64,000 bases of DNA from NCBI RefSeq assembly GCF_014205275.1, contig NZ_JACHND010000001.1:6634001-6698000 (forward strand), in the 5' to 3' direction. The notes below the pieces were generated by a model. The model saw only the letters and a list, made by a program, of their open reading frames with translations. It was not told where the DNA came from and searched no databases. Within the stretch, counting starts at the first letter, position 1; every line of letters begins with the position of its first letter. This document shows positions 43,316 to 52,144 of the stretch, in pieces. The translations under genes and the position numbers were made by a program. This DNA comes from Sphaerisporangium siamense (GTDB taxonomy: Bacteria; Actinomycetota; Actinomycetes; Streptosporangiales; Streptosporangiaceae).

Positions 43316-43466
43316 GCCTGGTTCTGCGGGCCACCCACGCCGCCGCGCCGTGACGAGGGCGGGCCCGGACGTGGCCGCGCGGGTGGAGGTGGGATCCGGG
43401 TCGTTTCGGGATGGCCGTCGCGGGCAGTCGGGGGGTTGACAAACGCAGACAAACCCGGAGGCAGAC

Positions 43467-44294
43467 ATGACCATCGCCTGGGTGGCCGTCGTCCTAGCCG
43501 TGGTGGTGGCGATCCTGGCGGTCGGCTACCTCATGGCGCAGCGGCAGCGGAGGCACCGGCTCCAGGAACGTTTCGGACCGGAGTACGAGAGGACGCTCCG
43601 CGCGAGCGACAGCCGTCGCGAGGCCGAGCAGGAACTACGCGAACGAGAGCAGCGCCACGCCGAGCTGGACATCAGGCCGCTCGCGCCGGAGAGCCGCTCC
43701 GCCTACGCCAAGAAGTGGACCGAGGTGCAGGAGCGGTTCGTCGACGCTCCCGGCTTCGCGGTCACCGAGGCGGACCACCTGGTGACGGCCGTGATGGCGG
43801 ACCGGGGGTACCCGACCGAGGGCTTCGAGCAGCAGGTGTCGGACCTGTCCGTCGCCCACGGGCCGGCGCTGGACCACTACCGCGCGGCGCACGAGATCAG
43901 CAGCCGCGCCGCCCGTCAGGAGGCCTCGACGGAGGAACTGCGGCAGGCCATGGTGCACTACCGCGCCCTGTTCGAGGAACTGCTGGAAGACACCACGAGC
44001 AACCTCACCGGCCGGGACGGGCACCGTCACGACACGGCCGCGCACAACGGCACGACGACCCACGACGGCACGACGACCCACGACCGGGCCGCGCGGGACG
44101 GCGACGTTCCGGCCGCCCGCCCCGAGGACGTCCGCCGCGAGGATGTCCACCGTGACGAGGTGCGTCGCGAGGACGTCCGCCGGGAGCCGGGCGACCGGCT
44201 CGTCAGCCCGGGCCGCGGGGAGCACGGACGGCACGAGGCCGTCGAGGTCCCCGGTCGCCGGGACGGCCGGAACCACGACGTTCAGGGAGGCTGA
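43467..44294 (+). CDS. Membrane-anchored protein with degenerate repeats
   Basis: This is a 275-residue protein. One N-terminal membrane segment (about 3-24) is followed by a charged coiled stretch and a helical domain (SAYAKKWTEVQERFVDAPGFAVTEADHLVTAVMADRGYP, about 80-125). The C-terminal third is low-complexity: THDGTTTHD repeats, then EDVRREDVHRDEVRREDVRRE. The helical domain is related to the end of the next gene product (WREVQAGFVDDPRDAVERADRLVEEAV). GGAGG precedes the ATG. The function is unknown; envelope or stress roles are suggested only by topology. Confidence 0.8.
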   Translation: MTIAWVAVVLAVVVAILAVGYLMAQRQRRHRLQERFGPEYERTLRASDSRREAEQELREREQRHAELDIRPLAPESRSAYAKKWTEVQERFVDAPGFAVTEADHLVTAVMADRGYPTEGFEQQVSDLSVAHGPALDHYRAAHEISSRAARQEASTEELRQAMVHYRALFEELLEDTTSNLTGRDGHRHDTAAHNGTTTHDGTTTHDRAARDGDVPAARPEDVRREDVHRDEVRREDVRREPGDRLVSPGRGEHGRHEAVEVPGRRDGRNHDVQGG

Positions 44295-44300
44295 CCAGCG

Positions 44301-45389
44301 ATGGAACCGTATCGCCGAGACAAGGCCGAGGACGAGGCGACGCGCGAGCGGGCGCGGGTGGACCTCGCCGACCATGAGCGCGCCGACCATGAGCGTGCGG
44401 GCGGGCCGCTCGCGGACGAGGGCCTCGGCGGGCTCCGCGACGCCCGCCCCGAGGACGGCCGGTCCCCCTCCGGGACGGCCGACCCCGCGCACACCGCCAC
44501 CTCCCCCGGGTCCGACCTGGCCGATCCGGGCGAGGCGCGGGAGGCGGAGCGGCGGCGGGAGCACGACGACGCGCTGCGCGACCCCGACTCCGTCCCCGGG
44601 CGGCCCGGACGGACCGGCGAGCCCGGGTCGCACAGTGAGGCGCGGCCCACGCCCGAGCCCGTCCTCGACTTCGAGCCGACCGGGCAGTTCGGCGCGCCTC
44701 CGCAGTCCTCCGACCTGATCGTGTACCCCAAGCCGGAGGAGCGGGCGGGGACGGACGAGCTGACGACGACCGGCAGGCCGGTGGCCGGTCCCGGCCTCAC
44801 GCGCACCGGCCATGACAAGGGAGACGACCTGGTGAGGGAGAACGAGGTGGCGACGAAGGACCGGGCAGGGCTCACGGTCGCGAAGGACGGCACGCACGAG
44901 TCCTCGCGCGCGGCCGGCCTGGACCACGACGGCGTGGCCGCGCACGACGGCGCCGCGGACGGCGTGACCGCGCACCGCGACGCCCCGGACGGCGCGATCG
45001 CGAACGGCGGCGCCACTGGTGGCGTGACCGCGCTTCGCAGCGTCCCGGGTGACGGGACCGTGAACGGCGCCACGGACGGCGCCGGCGGGAACGGACGGGG
45101 CACGGCGGACGGGGACTTCCTCGGGCGGTGGCGCGAGGTGCAGGCCGGGTTCGTGGACGACCCCCGGGACGCCGTGGAGCGGGCCGACCGGCTCGTCGAG
45201 GAGGCCGTGGACGCGCTGACCACGCGCAGGAAGAACCTCGCCGACCGCTGGAAGAACGGCGGCGACGGCGACACCGAGCGGCTCCGGCTGGCGCTGCGCG
45301 ACTACCGCTCGCTCCTGGAGGAGCTGGTGGGGCTCAATCACGCGAACGCCGGGCACGCGAGTTCCCCGGCCCGTCACGAATCGAGGTAA
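44301..45389 (+). CDS. Low-complexity protein with C-terminal helical domain
   Basis: This is a 362-residue protein beginning MEPYRRDKAEDEATRERARVDLADHERADHERA. Most of it is repetitive and charged, with a run of Gly/Asp/Ala/Val repeats (about 210-265, HDGAADGVTAHRDAPDGA). Only the last ~90 residues look folded, resembling the domain in the preceding gene product. It starts 6 bp after that gene and precedes a 64-residue membrane protein, so the three form one operon. Low-complexity length is expected to vary between strains. Confidence 0.75.
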   Translation: MEPYRRDKAEDEATRERARVDLADHERADHERAGGPLADEGLGGLRDARPEDGRSPSGTADPAHTATSPGSDLADPGEAREAERRREHDDALRDPDSVPGRPGRTGEPGSHSEARPTPEPVLDFEPTGQFGAPPQSSDLIVYPKPEERAGTDELTTTGRPVAGPGLTRTGHDKGDDLVRENEVATKDRAGLTVAKDGTHESSRAAGLDHDGVAAHDGAADGVTAHRDAPDGAIANGGATGGVTALRSVPGDGTVNGATDGAGGNGRGTADGDFLGRWREVQAGFVDDPRDAVERADRLVEEAVDALTTRRKNLADRWKNGGDGDTERLRLALRDYRSLLEELVGLNHANAGHASSPARHESR

Positions 45390-45392
45390 CGC

Positions 45393-45587
45393 ATGCTTGC
45401 CATCGTCGCGGCGATCGTCTTCGGACTCGCCTTCATCCTGGCGCTCATCGGCTCCACCATCGGGATCTCGACCACCGCGCTGATCGCGCTCGGGCTGTGC
45501 CTGCTGGCTCTGCACCAGGGCGGCATCGGGACCTCCAGCGTCGGCTCCGGCTCCTGGCGCGGCGGCTACCGTCGCACCCGCCGCTGA
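45393..45587 (+). CDS. Small membrane protein
   Basis: This is a 64-residue protein made almost entirely of two hydrophobic segments (about 2-22 and 26-44) with a Ser/Gly and Arg-rich tail (GGYRRTRR). The start is 3 bp after the previous stop. Similar short two-helix proteins are common in actinomycetes and are uncharacterised. It ends the three-gene operon. Confidence 0.75.
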   Translation: MLAIVAAIVFGLAFILALIGSTIGISTTALIALGLCLLALHQGGIGTSSVGSGSWRGGYRRTRR

Positions 45588-45608
45588 CGACGCGCATGAC
45601 AGGACGAA

Positions 45609-45635
45609 GAGGGGGCGCCGGGACGGCGCCCCCTC
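45609..45635. terminator. Bidirectional terminator
   Basis: A perfect 11-bp GC-rich stem (45609-45619 with 45625-45635) lies between two convergent genes. Confidence 0.8.
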
Positions 45636-45664
45636 GTCTGCGTTCCAACGGGCTTTCCACCACG

Positions 45665-47002
45665 TCAGCCGCGGGCGAGCATGCGTTCGCGGATCGGGGT
45701 GGTGCGGGCGGCGTACTCGAACTCCTGGCGGGGGTCCTGCATGGCGCCCAGGGAGACGATCTCGCGCCGGAAGAAGAAGCCCATGATCCAGTCGGCCATG
45801 ATGCGGGACTTCTTCTCGAAGGTCGGCACCTTCGACAGGTGGTAGGCACGGTGCAGCATCCAGGCCGGGAGGCCCCGGATCCGGTGCCCGTACACGTTGG
45901 CCACGCCCCGGTAGCGGCCGAGGCCGGCCACCGACCCGGCGCTGCGGTGGACGTACGGACGCCGCTCCTCGCCGCGCAGGGTGGCGATGAGGTTGTCGGC
46001 GAGCCGGGCGGCCTGGCGGACGGCGTGCTGGGCGTTGGGCGGGGTGGTGAGGCCGGGATGGACGAGGTCGGGGACGGCGGCGCTGTCGCCGGCGGCGAAG
46101 GCGAAGTGGGTGCCCTCGACGAGCAGGTAGGCGTCGACCTTGACGCGGCCGTGCTCGTCGAGGGGGAGGTCGCCGCTCGCGGCGAGCGGGTTGGGTTTGA
46201 CGCCCGCCGTCCACACCAGGGTGCCCGCGTCGAACTCGTCGCCGTCGCTGAGGACGATATGGCGGTCCACGGCCGATTTCAGCAGGGTGCTGGTGCGCAC
46301 GTCGATGCCGCGCCCGCGGAGCTGCTGGGCGGTCCACCGTCCCATCTCGGGGCCGACCTCGGGCAGGATCTCGCCGGTGGCCTCGACGAGGATCCAGCGC
46401 ATGTCCCGGCGTTCGATGGTGCGGAAGTACCGGCAGGCGTCGGCGGCCATGTCCTCCAGCTCTGCCAGGGCCTCGACGCCGGCGAAGCCTCCGCCCACGA
46501 AGACGAAGGTGAGCGCCCGCCGCCGTACGTGGACGTCGGTGGTCGAGGCGGCGAGGTCGAGCTGGGCGAGCACGTGGTTGCGCAGGTGGATGGCCTCTTC
46601 GAGGGTCTTGAAGCCGATCCCCCACTCGGCGAGGCCGGGGATGGGCAGGGTGCGGGAGACCGAGCCGGGCACGAAGACGAGGTGGTCGTACCGCAGCCGG
46701 CGCGGCGGCCCCTCGTAGGGCTGGAACCCGGCGGAGCGGGAGGAGAGCTCGACGTCCAGGACCCGGCCGCTGAGGATGGTGCACGCGGGCAGGACGCGGC
46801 GCAGGAAGACGACGACGTGCCTGGGCTCGATGTTGCCGGCCGCGGCCTCGGGGAGGAACGGCTGGTAGGTCATGTAGGAGTCCAGGTCGGCCAGGGTGAT
46901 GGACGCCTCGCCGCGGTGGAGCCTGCGCTGGAGGCGGAGGGCGGCGAACATGCCGGTGTGGCCGCCACCGACGATGAGCACGCGCGGGGTTCGCTCCCTC
47001 AT
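45665..47002 (-). CDS. Type II NADH dehydrogenase-like FAD oxidoreductase
   Basis: This is a single-subunit membrane-associated flavoprotein of 445 residues that would pass electrons from NADH to quinone. The FAD site (RVLIVGGGHTGMFAALRLQRRL), the NADH site (TFVFVGGGFAGVEALAELEDM) and the second FAD motif (GTHFAFAAGDSAAVPD) are all present. The C-terminal amphipathic part (GLPAWMLHRAYHLSKVPTFEKKSRIMADWIMGFFF) fits membrane contact. The ATG at 47002 is chosen because the FAD motif follows immediately. It lies beside stress-regulatory genes. Confidence 0.9.
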   Translation of the reverse strand: MRERTPRVLIVGGGHTGMFAALRLQRRLHRGEASITLADLDSYMTYQPFLPEAAAGNIEPRHVVVFLRRVLPACTILSGRVLDVELSSRSAGFQPYEGPPRRLRYDHLVFVPGSVSRTLPIPGLAEWGIGFKTLEEAIHLRNHVLAQLDLAASTTDVHVRRRALTFVFVGGGFAGVEALAELEDMAADACRYFRTIERRDMRWILVEATGEILPEVGPEMGRWTAQQLRGRGIDVRTSTLLKSAVDRHIVLSDGDEFDAGTLVWTAGVKPNPLAASGDLPLDEHGRVKVDAYLLVEGTHFAFAAGDSAAVPDLVHPGLTTPPNAQHAVRQAARLADNLIATLRGEERRPYVHRSAGSVAGLGRYRGVANVYGHRIRGLPAWMLHRAYHLSKVPTFEKKSRIMADWIMGFFFRREIVSLGAMQDPRQEFEYAARTTPIRERMLARG

Positions 47003-47082
47003 GGTTGCGGACGTACCCCATCCGATGCCGCCGAACAGGGGATTTGCCAGAATTGTCAGCTTTGCCGGATATATCCGAGCTG

Positions 47083-47535
47083 TCAGACCTGGAAGCGCAT
47101 GGTGAGGCTCGTCCCAGCGGCGCCGGTGCGGAGGATCAGCTGCTTGGTCAGCCGGCGCGCCACCCACAGGCCCATGCCGCTCGTCGAATAGTCGTGCGGG
47201 GCGATCATCCCGGGCTGATCTTCGATGATCCAGTGGCCGTCGTCGTGGACGTCGATGAGGAGGTCGCCGCCTTCGCACCACACGCGCAGCCGCGCCTTGG
47301 CCGAACCGTGTGTCACGGCGTTGGTGGCGACCTCGTTGACGGCGACGAGATAGTCCCCGATGCTCTCCTCCGCCATTCCGGCCCTGCGGGCCTGGAGCGC
47401 GGCGAAGTCCCGCACCTCGGGGAGGTCGGCGACACAGAAGGTCAGTTCCCTGACCGGCACGCCGGACGGGAACAGCGAAGTGCCGCCCCCGTCCGCGAGG
47501 AAGCGGGGAGGAGGAGGAATATCGTCCTCGTTCAC
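47083..47535 (-). CDS. Anti-sigma-type HATPase (RsbW-like)
   Basis: This is a 150-residue HATPase_c_2 protein. N-box (VNEVATNAVTH), G1 box (VHDDGHWI) and G2 (TSGMGLWVARRL) of the Bergerat ATP site are visible. Such proteins bind a sigma factor or phosphorylate a STAS antagonist. Neighbours on both sides (a SigB/SigF-type sigma factor, a STAS protein and a SpoIIE-type protein) make it a likely member of a partner-switch. Confidence 0.9.
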   Translation of the reverse strand: MNEDDIPPPPRFLADGGGTSLFPSGVPVRELTFCVADLPEVRDFAALQARRAGMAEESIGDYLVAVNEVATNAVTHGSAKARLRVWCEGGDLLIDVHDDGHWIIEDQPGMIAPHDYSTSGMGLWVARRLTKQLILRTGAAGTSLTMRFQV

Positions 47536-47694
47536 CCGATAACCGCCTCCATGAGCGATCAGACTAGGTCACCCTGTGCCCGGGAATGCCGTCATACATC
47601 GATGAAGATACCCCGGGACACCGCTTCGCGAGGGTGATGGCCTGCACGCAAGCCGCTTTCCGCCCGATTCAGTGCCCCGGGATCGCCCGTCTAA

Positions 47695-48480
47695 TCAGCT
47701 CGCGCCCACGAGTTGTGCGCGGAGCTGGTCAAGGACCTTGCGGAGGATACGCGAGACGTGCATCTGCGAGATGCCGAACTCGGCGGCGATCTCGGCCTGC
47801 GTCATGTTGCCGTAGAAGCGCAGCAACAGGATGTTGCGCTCGCGGTCCGGCAGCCGGTCGATCAGCGGCTTCATCGCCTCGCGGTCGACCAGGGTGGCCA
47901 GCTCGTCGTCGTCGTCCGGGATGACGTCCCCGAGCGCGGCGGCGTCGTCGTCGGCGCCCATCGGGGCGTCCAGCGACAGGGTGCTGTAGGCGGCGGAGGC
48001 GTCCATCGTGAGGAGCATGTCCTCCTCCGAGATGCCCATCTTCTCGGCCAGCTCGGCGACGGTGGGGAACCTGCCGAGCTCCTGGGTGAAGTCGGCGACG
48101 AGACGGTTGAGCTCCGAGCGCCGCTCCTGGTAGAGGCGCGGAACCCGCACGGCCCAGGTGCGGTCACGGAAGTGCCGCTTGACCTCGCCGGTCATCGTGA
48201 CCATGGCGTAGCCCCTGAAGCTGTGGCCGAGCTCGGCGTCGAAGCCGTTGATCGCCTTCATCAGGCCGACGTACGCGGCCTGGAGCAGATCTTCCATGGG
48301 CTCGCCGCGGTGGCGGTAGCGGCGGGCGATCTCACGCGCCATGGGAAGGTGCATCTCGACTATCATCTCGCGAAGCCGCGCCGCGCGTTCCTCGTCGGTG
48401 GCGGGCTCGGCCAGCTCACGGAGGAGGTCTTCGGCGGTGACGTCGGTCTGGGGGAAGGTGCTGCGGTCTTCGGCAGCCAT
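47695..48480 (-). CDS. SigB/SigF/SigG-type RNA polymerase sigma factor
   Basis: This is a group 3 sigma factor of 261 residues. Region 2 (PMEDLLQAAYVGLMKAINGFDAELGHSFRGYAMVTMTGEVKRHFRD), region 3 (ELGRFPTVAELAEKMGISEEDM) and region 4 (LPDRERNILLLRFYGNMTQAEIAAEFGISQMHVSRILRK) are all complete. The ATG at 48480 has GGGAG 6 bases upstream; an earlier start 51 bp upstream lacks one. It would direct general-stress or development genes and be held by an RsbW-like protein, perhaps the one encoded next to it. Confidence 0.95.
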   Translation of the reverse strand: MAAEDRSTFPQTDVTAEDLLRELAEPATDEERAARLREMIVEMHLPMAREIARRYRHRGEPMEDLLQAAYVGLMKAINGFDAELGHSFRGYAMVTMTGEVKRHFRDRTWAVRVPRLYQERRSELNRLVADFTQELGRFPTVAELAEKMGISEEDMLLTMDASAAYSTLSLDAPMGADDDAAALGDVIPDDDDELATLVDREAMKPLIDRLPDRERNILLLRFYGNMTQAEIAAEFGISQMHVSRILRKVLDQLRAQLVGAS

Positions 48481-48705
48481 TGCTGCTCCCTCGTATGCCT
48501 TGCAAGCGAGGCGAGAACCACCTGAACCCATGCAGAGCAGGCGTCGCCTCGCGTACTACGGTCGAGACGAGGCCCTCTGCTGGACCTCGGCTCCAGTATT
48601 CCCCAGAAATCAAGAGTATTGCTACCCCCTAAGCAACAGTAATGTTGCGATTGACCCCCCGATGGGGTTGGCGCCATGCGCCAGGATGCGGTGAGGAGGC
48701 GCGTG

Positions 48706-49074
48706 GTGACCGTTCCCGACAAGGCCGAGTCGGCTTTGACCCTTACCTCGGCGGTTGCCGAGGGCGTACCGGTGGTCCGGGTGAGCGGCATCCTCGATGC
48801 CACCACACGTCAGCAGTTCACCGACAGCCTGGCCGAGATCACCGACGATCACGGCCCCGACCTGGTGCTCGACCTGGCGGGCGTGACCTTCATGGACTCC
48901 CGGGCGCTCGGCCTGATCGTCCACCACTGGCAGCGCACGATGGCGGCGCAGGGCCACTTCGCCCTGGTCGGCGTGCAGTACTCCAACTCCAAGGTGATGT
49001 GGGTGACGGGCCTGGCGCAGCGGCTGCCGCTGTACGACACGCTGGAGGAGGCGCTGGCCGCCTTCCGCGGATGA
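48706..49074 (+). CDS. Anti-sigma factor antagonist (STAS domain)
   Basis: This is a single STAS-domain protein of 122 residues. The family core is seen in VPVVRVSGILDATTRQQFTDSL and in LVLDLAGVTFMDSRALGLIVHHW, where the Ser of MDSRALG is the phosphorylation site. Unphosphorylated antagonist would free the sigma factor by binding the HATPase. The GTG at 48706 (or 48703) follows GAGGAGG at 48693; an ATG at 48676 lacks one. It is divergent from the sigma gene. Confidence 0.9.
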   Translation: MTVPDKAESALTLTSAVAEGVPVVRVSGILDATTRQQFTDSLAEITDDHGPDLVLDLAGVTFMDSRALGLIVHHWQRTMAAQGHFALVGVQYSNSKVMWVTGLAQRLPLYDTLEEALAAFRG

Positions 49075-49126
49075 CCCCGGGGCCGTCCCGGGCGCCGGGC
49101 GGGAGCCGCGGCGTCCCGGGCCCGGC

Positions 49127-49858
49127 TCAGGACGGGGCCGCGCCGCCGTGCTTGCTCTGGTGCTCGCTGACCAGCAGCCGCGCGAGGTCGGCCACCTTGA
49201 CCTGGTGGTGCTGGGACAGGCGGCGCAGCTCGTCGAAGGCCGCCTCGGCCGAGCATCCGCTGGCGTGCATGATGATGCCCTTGGCCTGGTCGATCACCGA
49301 GCGGCCCGCGAGGGCCTCCTGGAGCTGGGCGGCGTCGGTGAGCACCTCGTCGTAGTCGGAGATGTTGGCCAGCGCCACGGTGAGGTGCTCGGTGAGCAGG
49401 GCGGCGAGCGGGTCGGCCGAGCCGCCGGTGAACGCCCCCGGCCGCACCGCGTACAGGCCGAGCACGAGCGTGGCGTCCTCGATCGTGATCGGCAGCACGA
49501 GCGCGGCCCGCACGCCGTAGCGGACGGCGGTCGCGGCGTACCGGGGCCAGCGCGTCTCCTGCAGCAGGTCGGGCACCAGGACGTTCCTGCGGGTGGCCAC
49601 GGCCTCCAGGGCGGGGCCCTCGCCGAGGGCCTGCTCGCGGTCGATCAGGGCGATCAGGTCGCTGTGGGAGGCGGAGAACATGAGCCGCTCGTCGCGCCGC
49701 AGCTCGACGGTGCCGCCGGCGCACCCCGGGACGCCGACGGCGACGGCGCCGGTGATGCCGCGCAGCACGCTCTCCATCGAGGTGCCCTCGTGGACGCGGC
49801 CGAGCGCCGCCAGATCACGGGCGAGGGCGGGACCGAACATGCGCATCGTCTCCGGCAT
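49127..49858 (-). CDS. GAF-ANTAR RNA-binding antitermination regulator
   Basis: This is a 243-residue protein with a GAF sensor domain (about 20-165, MESVLRGITGAVAVGVPGCAGGTVEL onwards) and a C-terminal ANTAR domain (about 178-233: LQEALAGRSVIDQAKGIIMHASGCSAEAAFDELRRLSQHHQVKVADLARLLV). ANTAR binds paired hexaloop hairpins in leader RNAs to prevent termination. The ligand of GAF is unknown. It is convergent with the STAS gene and divergent from the SpoIIE-type gene. Confidence 0.92.
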   Translation of the reverse strand: MPETMRMFGPALARDLAALGRVHEGTSMESVLRGITGAVAVGVPGCAGGTVELRRDERLMFSASHSDLIALIDREQALGEGPALEAVATRRNVLVPDLLQETRWPRYAATAVRYGVRAALVLPITIEDATLVLGLYAVRPGAFTGGSADPLAALLTEHLTVALANISDYDEVLTDAAQLQEALAGRSVIDQAKGIIMHASGCSAEAAFDELRRLSQHHQVKVADLARLLVSEHQSKHGGAAPS

Positions 49859-50040
49859 CGTCTACAGCACCTTCTCCATGTGCGGGCTCCATACGCAGGC
49901 TCATCTGCGGGTCTCGGTTCCCCGAAGCCTCAGGTTAATTCGCGCCATGAGATGCTCTTCGACGCGCGGGCGCCGTGCCGCCGTAGTTGACGTACCGTCT
50001 AGCAGGGGAACGCCCGCCCGGTGACACGAAGGACGCCCAA

Positions 50041-51942
50041 TTGACCGAGCCTACCGACCTGCCCGCGCTGGAACAGGCGCTCAGCGGCCTGACCGCCCGC
50101 ATCTCGTCGCTGCGCCAGGCCCGCGCGGCCTATCCCGCCGACCCCGGGCCCACGCTGGACGCCGCGCTCGTGGAGCTGGACACGGCCCGCGACCTGTTGC
50201 GGGGAGCGATCGGAGAGCTCGGCAAATCACGCCGCAGGCCGGCGGGGCCCGGCGGCAGGGACGGCACGAACCGTGAGCTCAAGCTGCTGCGCACGCTCTA
50301 CCGGGCGATGCCGGTGCCGGTGATCGTGCTGGACGCCTCCGGCACCGTGCGGCGGGTGAACGCCGAGGCGTCCCGCCTGCTCGGCAGCCCGGACGGCTAT
50401 CTCACCGGCCGCGCGTTCCCGCTGCTCGTGGACGTCTCCCGGCGGGCGGCGTTCCGCTCGCACCTGACGTCCGTCCTGCACACCGGCGAGACCGCGGCGT
50501 TCCCGACGCGGCTGGCCCACCAGGGGCGCGCCCACAACGTGCAGCTCGTCCTGACCCAGCTCCGCATGGCCGGCGAGCCGCAGGAGATGATCGCGGCGGT
50601 CGCGCTGCCGGTCGAGGCGCGCACGCCCGAACCCGGCCGCGCCGAGGAGCAGGACGCCACGCCGGACGAGCCCCAGCTCCTGGCCGGCGCGCGGCGCCAG
50701 GAGCTGCTGTCGCAGCTCACCCGCCTGCTGCTGGACGAGGAGAGCCTGAGCCAGCCGGTCGCGCTGATCCGCTCGGGCCGCCTGCTGGCCGCGCACACCG
50801 CCGACTGGGTCATCGCCGACGTCGTGCGCGATGGGGTGGCGCGGCGGTCGCTGGTGCTCGGCCCCACCAACCAGCCGGTGTCGCGGCTGATCCGCACGCT
50901 GGAGCGCCTCTCCCCCACCGCGGCGCCGCTGATCTCGCACGTGCTGGAGAGCGGCACGGGCGTCGTCCACGAGATGGTCGAGGACGAGTCGCTGCTCGGC
51001 GCCCTGCCCGACGGCGTGCCCGTCCTGCAGGCGGCGCGGGCCGGCTCCGTACTGAGCGTGCCCATCGGCGTGGGCGACGAGACGGTAGGGGTGCTCACGC
51101 TGCTGCGGCTGCGCGAGCGTCCCTCGTTCGGCCTGGCCGACCTCGGGCTCATGGAGGACGCCGGCGCGCACATCGGGCTGGCCCTGCGCGCCCAGCGCAC
51201 CTTCCACGAGCGCTCGCAGGCGGCGGACACCCTGCAGACCGGCGTGCTGCCGCGCACGCTCCCGGAGATCCCCGGGTACGACACGGCGGCGGCCTACCAC
51301 ACCGGCGCGGGTCCGCGGGCGATCGGCGGCGAGTTCTACGACGTCTTCCGCGTGAAGGACGGCTGGGGGTTCGCGGTCGGCGGCGTGGTCGGCCAGGGCG
51401 AGGAGGCGGCGTCGGTGACCGCGATGGTGCGCGGCGGCCTGCGCACGCTCAGCGTCTGGGAGGACGACCCGGCCGAGGTCGTCGCGCGGCTGAACGACGC
51501 CCTGGTCGCGCAGGACACCGGCATGTTCGTCATGGTGGCCGCGGGTTTCGTCACGCCGGGACGGCGCGGCGGGCGCGTCCGGCTGGCCTCGGCGGGCAAC
51601 CACCCGCCCGCGGTGCTGAAGGGGGACGGCGAGGTCGGCTACACCGCCGGGGGCGGCATGCCGCTCGGCATCGAGATCGGCACGAAGTTCCCCGTCGAGG
51701 AGGTCGCGCTGGCGATCGGCGACACGCTGGTGCTGTACTCCGACGGGCTGGCGGGCTCGCGCGGCAGGTCGGGCCAGGCCGAGCTGGCCTACGGCGAGGG
51801 CCGCCTGACCGAGGTGCTGGCCCGGTGCGCGGGGCAGCCGGCGACGTCGGTGGTCAAGGCCGTCGAGGACGACCAGCGGGCGTTCTCCGGCGGTCAGGTG
51901 CTGGACGAGACGACGATCCTGGCGCTGCGGCGCGCCCGCTGA
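50041..51942 (+). CDS. PAS/GAF SpoIIE-type PP2C protein with altered metal motifs
   Basis: This is a 633-residue sensor protein. A coiled start is followed by a PAS domain (LLRTLYRAMPVPVIVLDASGTVRRVNAEASRLLG), a GAF-like domain (about 250-390) and a PP2C-type SpoIIE domain (QTGVLPRTLPEIPGYDTAAAYHTG onwards). The metal ligands seem lost: GGD-x-YD is GGEFYD and VGDVxGxG is VGGVVGQG; LYSDGL and LDETTIL remain. It may thus bind a STAS protein without dephosphorylating it. A TTG start with GAAGGA upstream is chosen. The position beside sigma, STAS and HATPase genes fits a partner-switch. Confidence 0.88.
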   Translation: MTEPTDLPALEQALSGLTARISSLRQARAAYPADPGPTLDAALVELDTARDLLRGAIGELGKSRRRPAGPGGRDGTNRELKLLRTLYRAMPVPVIVLDASGTVRRVNAEASRLLGSPDGYLTGRAFPLLVDVSRRAAFRSHLTSVLHTGETAAFPTRLAHQGRAHNVQLVLTQLRMAGEPQEMIAAVALPVEARTPEPGRAEEQDATPDEPQLLAGARRQELLSQLTRLLLDEESLSQPVALIRSGRLLAAHTADWVIADVVRDGVARRSLVLGPTNQPVSRLIRTLERLSPTAAPLISHVLESGTGVVHEMVEDESLLGALPDGVPVLQAARAGSVLSVPIGVGDETVGVLTLLRLRERPSFGLADLGLMEDAGAHIGLALRAQRTFHERSQAADTLQTGVLPRTLPEIPGYDTAAAYHTGAGPRAIGGEFYDVFRVKDGWGFAVGGVVGQGEEAASVTAMVRGGLRTLSVWEDDPAEVVARLNDALVAQDTGMFVMVAAGFVTPGRRGGRVRLASAGNHPPAVLKGDGEVGYTAGGGMPLGIEIGTKFPVEEVALAIGDTLVLYSDGLAGSRGRSGQAELAYGEGRLTEVLARCAGQPATSVVKAVEDDQRAFSGGQVLDETTILALRRAR

Positions 51943-52144
51943 CCTGGCGCTGCGGCGGGCCCGCCGGGGCCGCCGCGGGGCCTGTCCGGGTGGATCCGGG
52001 GCAGGGTTTACAAGATTTTTTCGCGAAAGGGGTTTGCCGCTTAACTGACATCGGTACACTGACGTACAGATTTCGTGCCTAAGACGCAGGCACAACTCAG
52101 TACGTTCACGGGTCCGTCGCGACCCGGCTTCCCTGAGGTGTGCC

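Noticed and set aside
43635..47021. A very long minus-strand open frame (over 1,100 codons)
   Set aside because: It runs antisense through four well-supported genes and shows only the Arg/Pro/Ala/Gly-rich composition that high-GC DNA gives in shadow frames.
52000..52080. Sigma-type promoter before the glycosyltransferase (TTGCCG and TACACT)
   Set aside because: The spacing is only 15 bases and the -35 match is weak.
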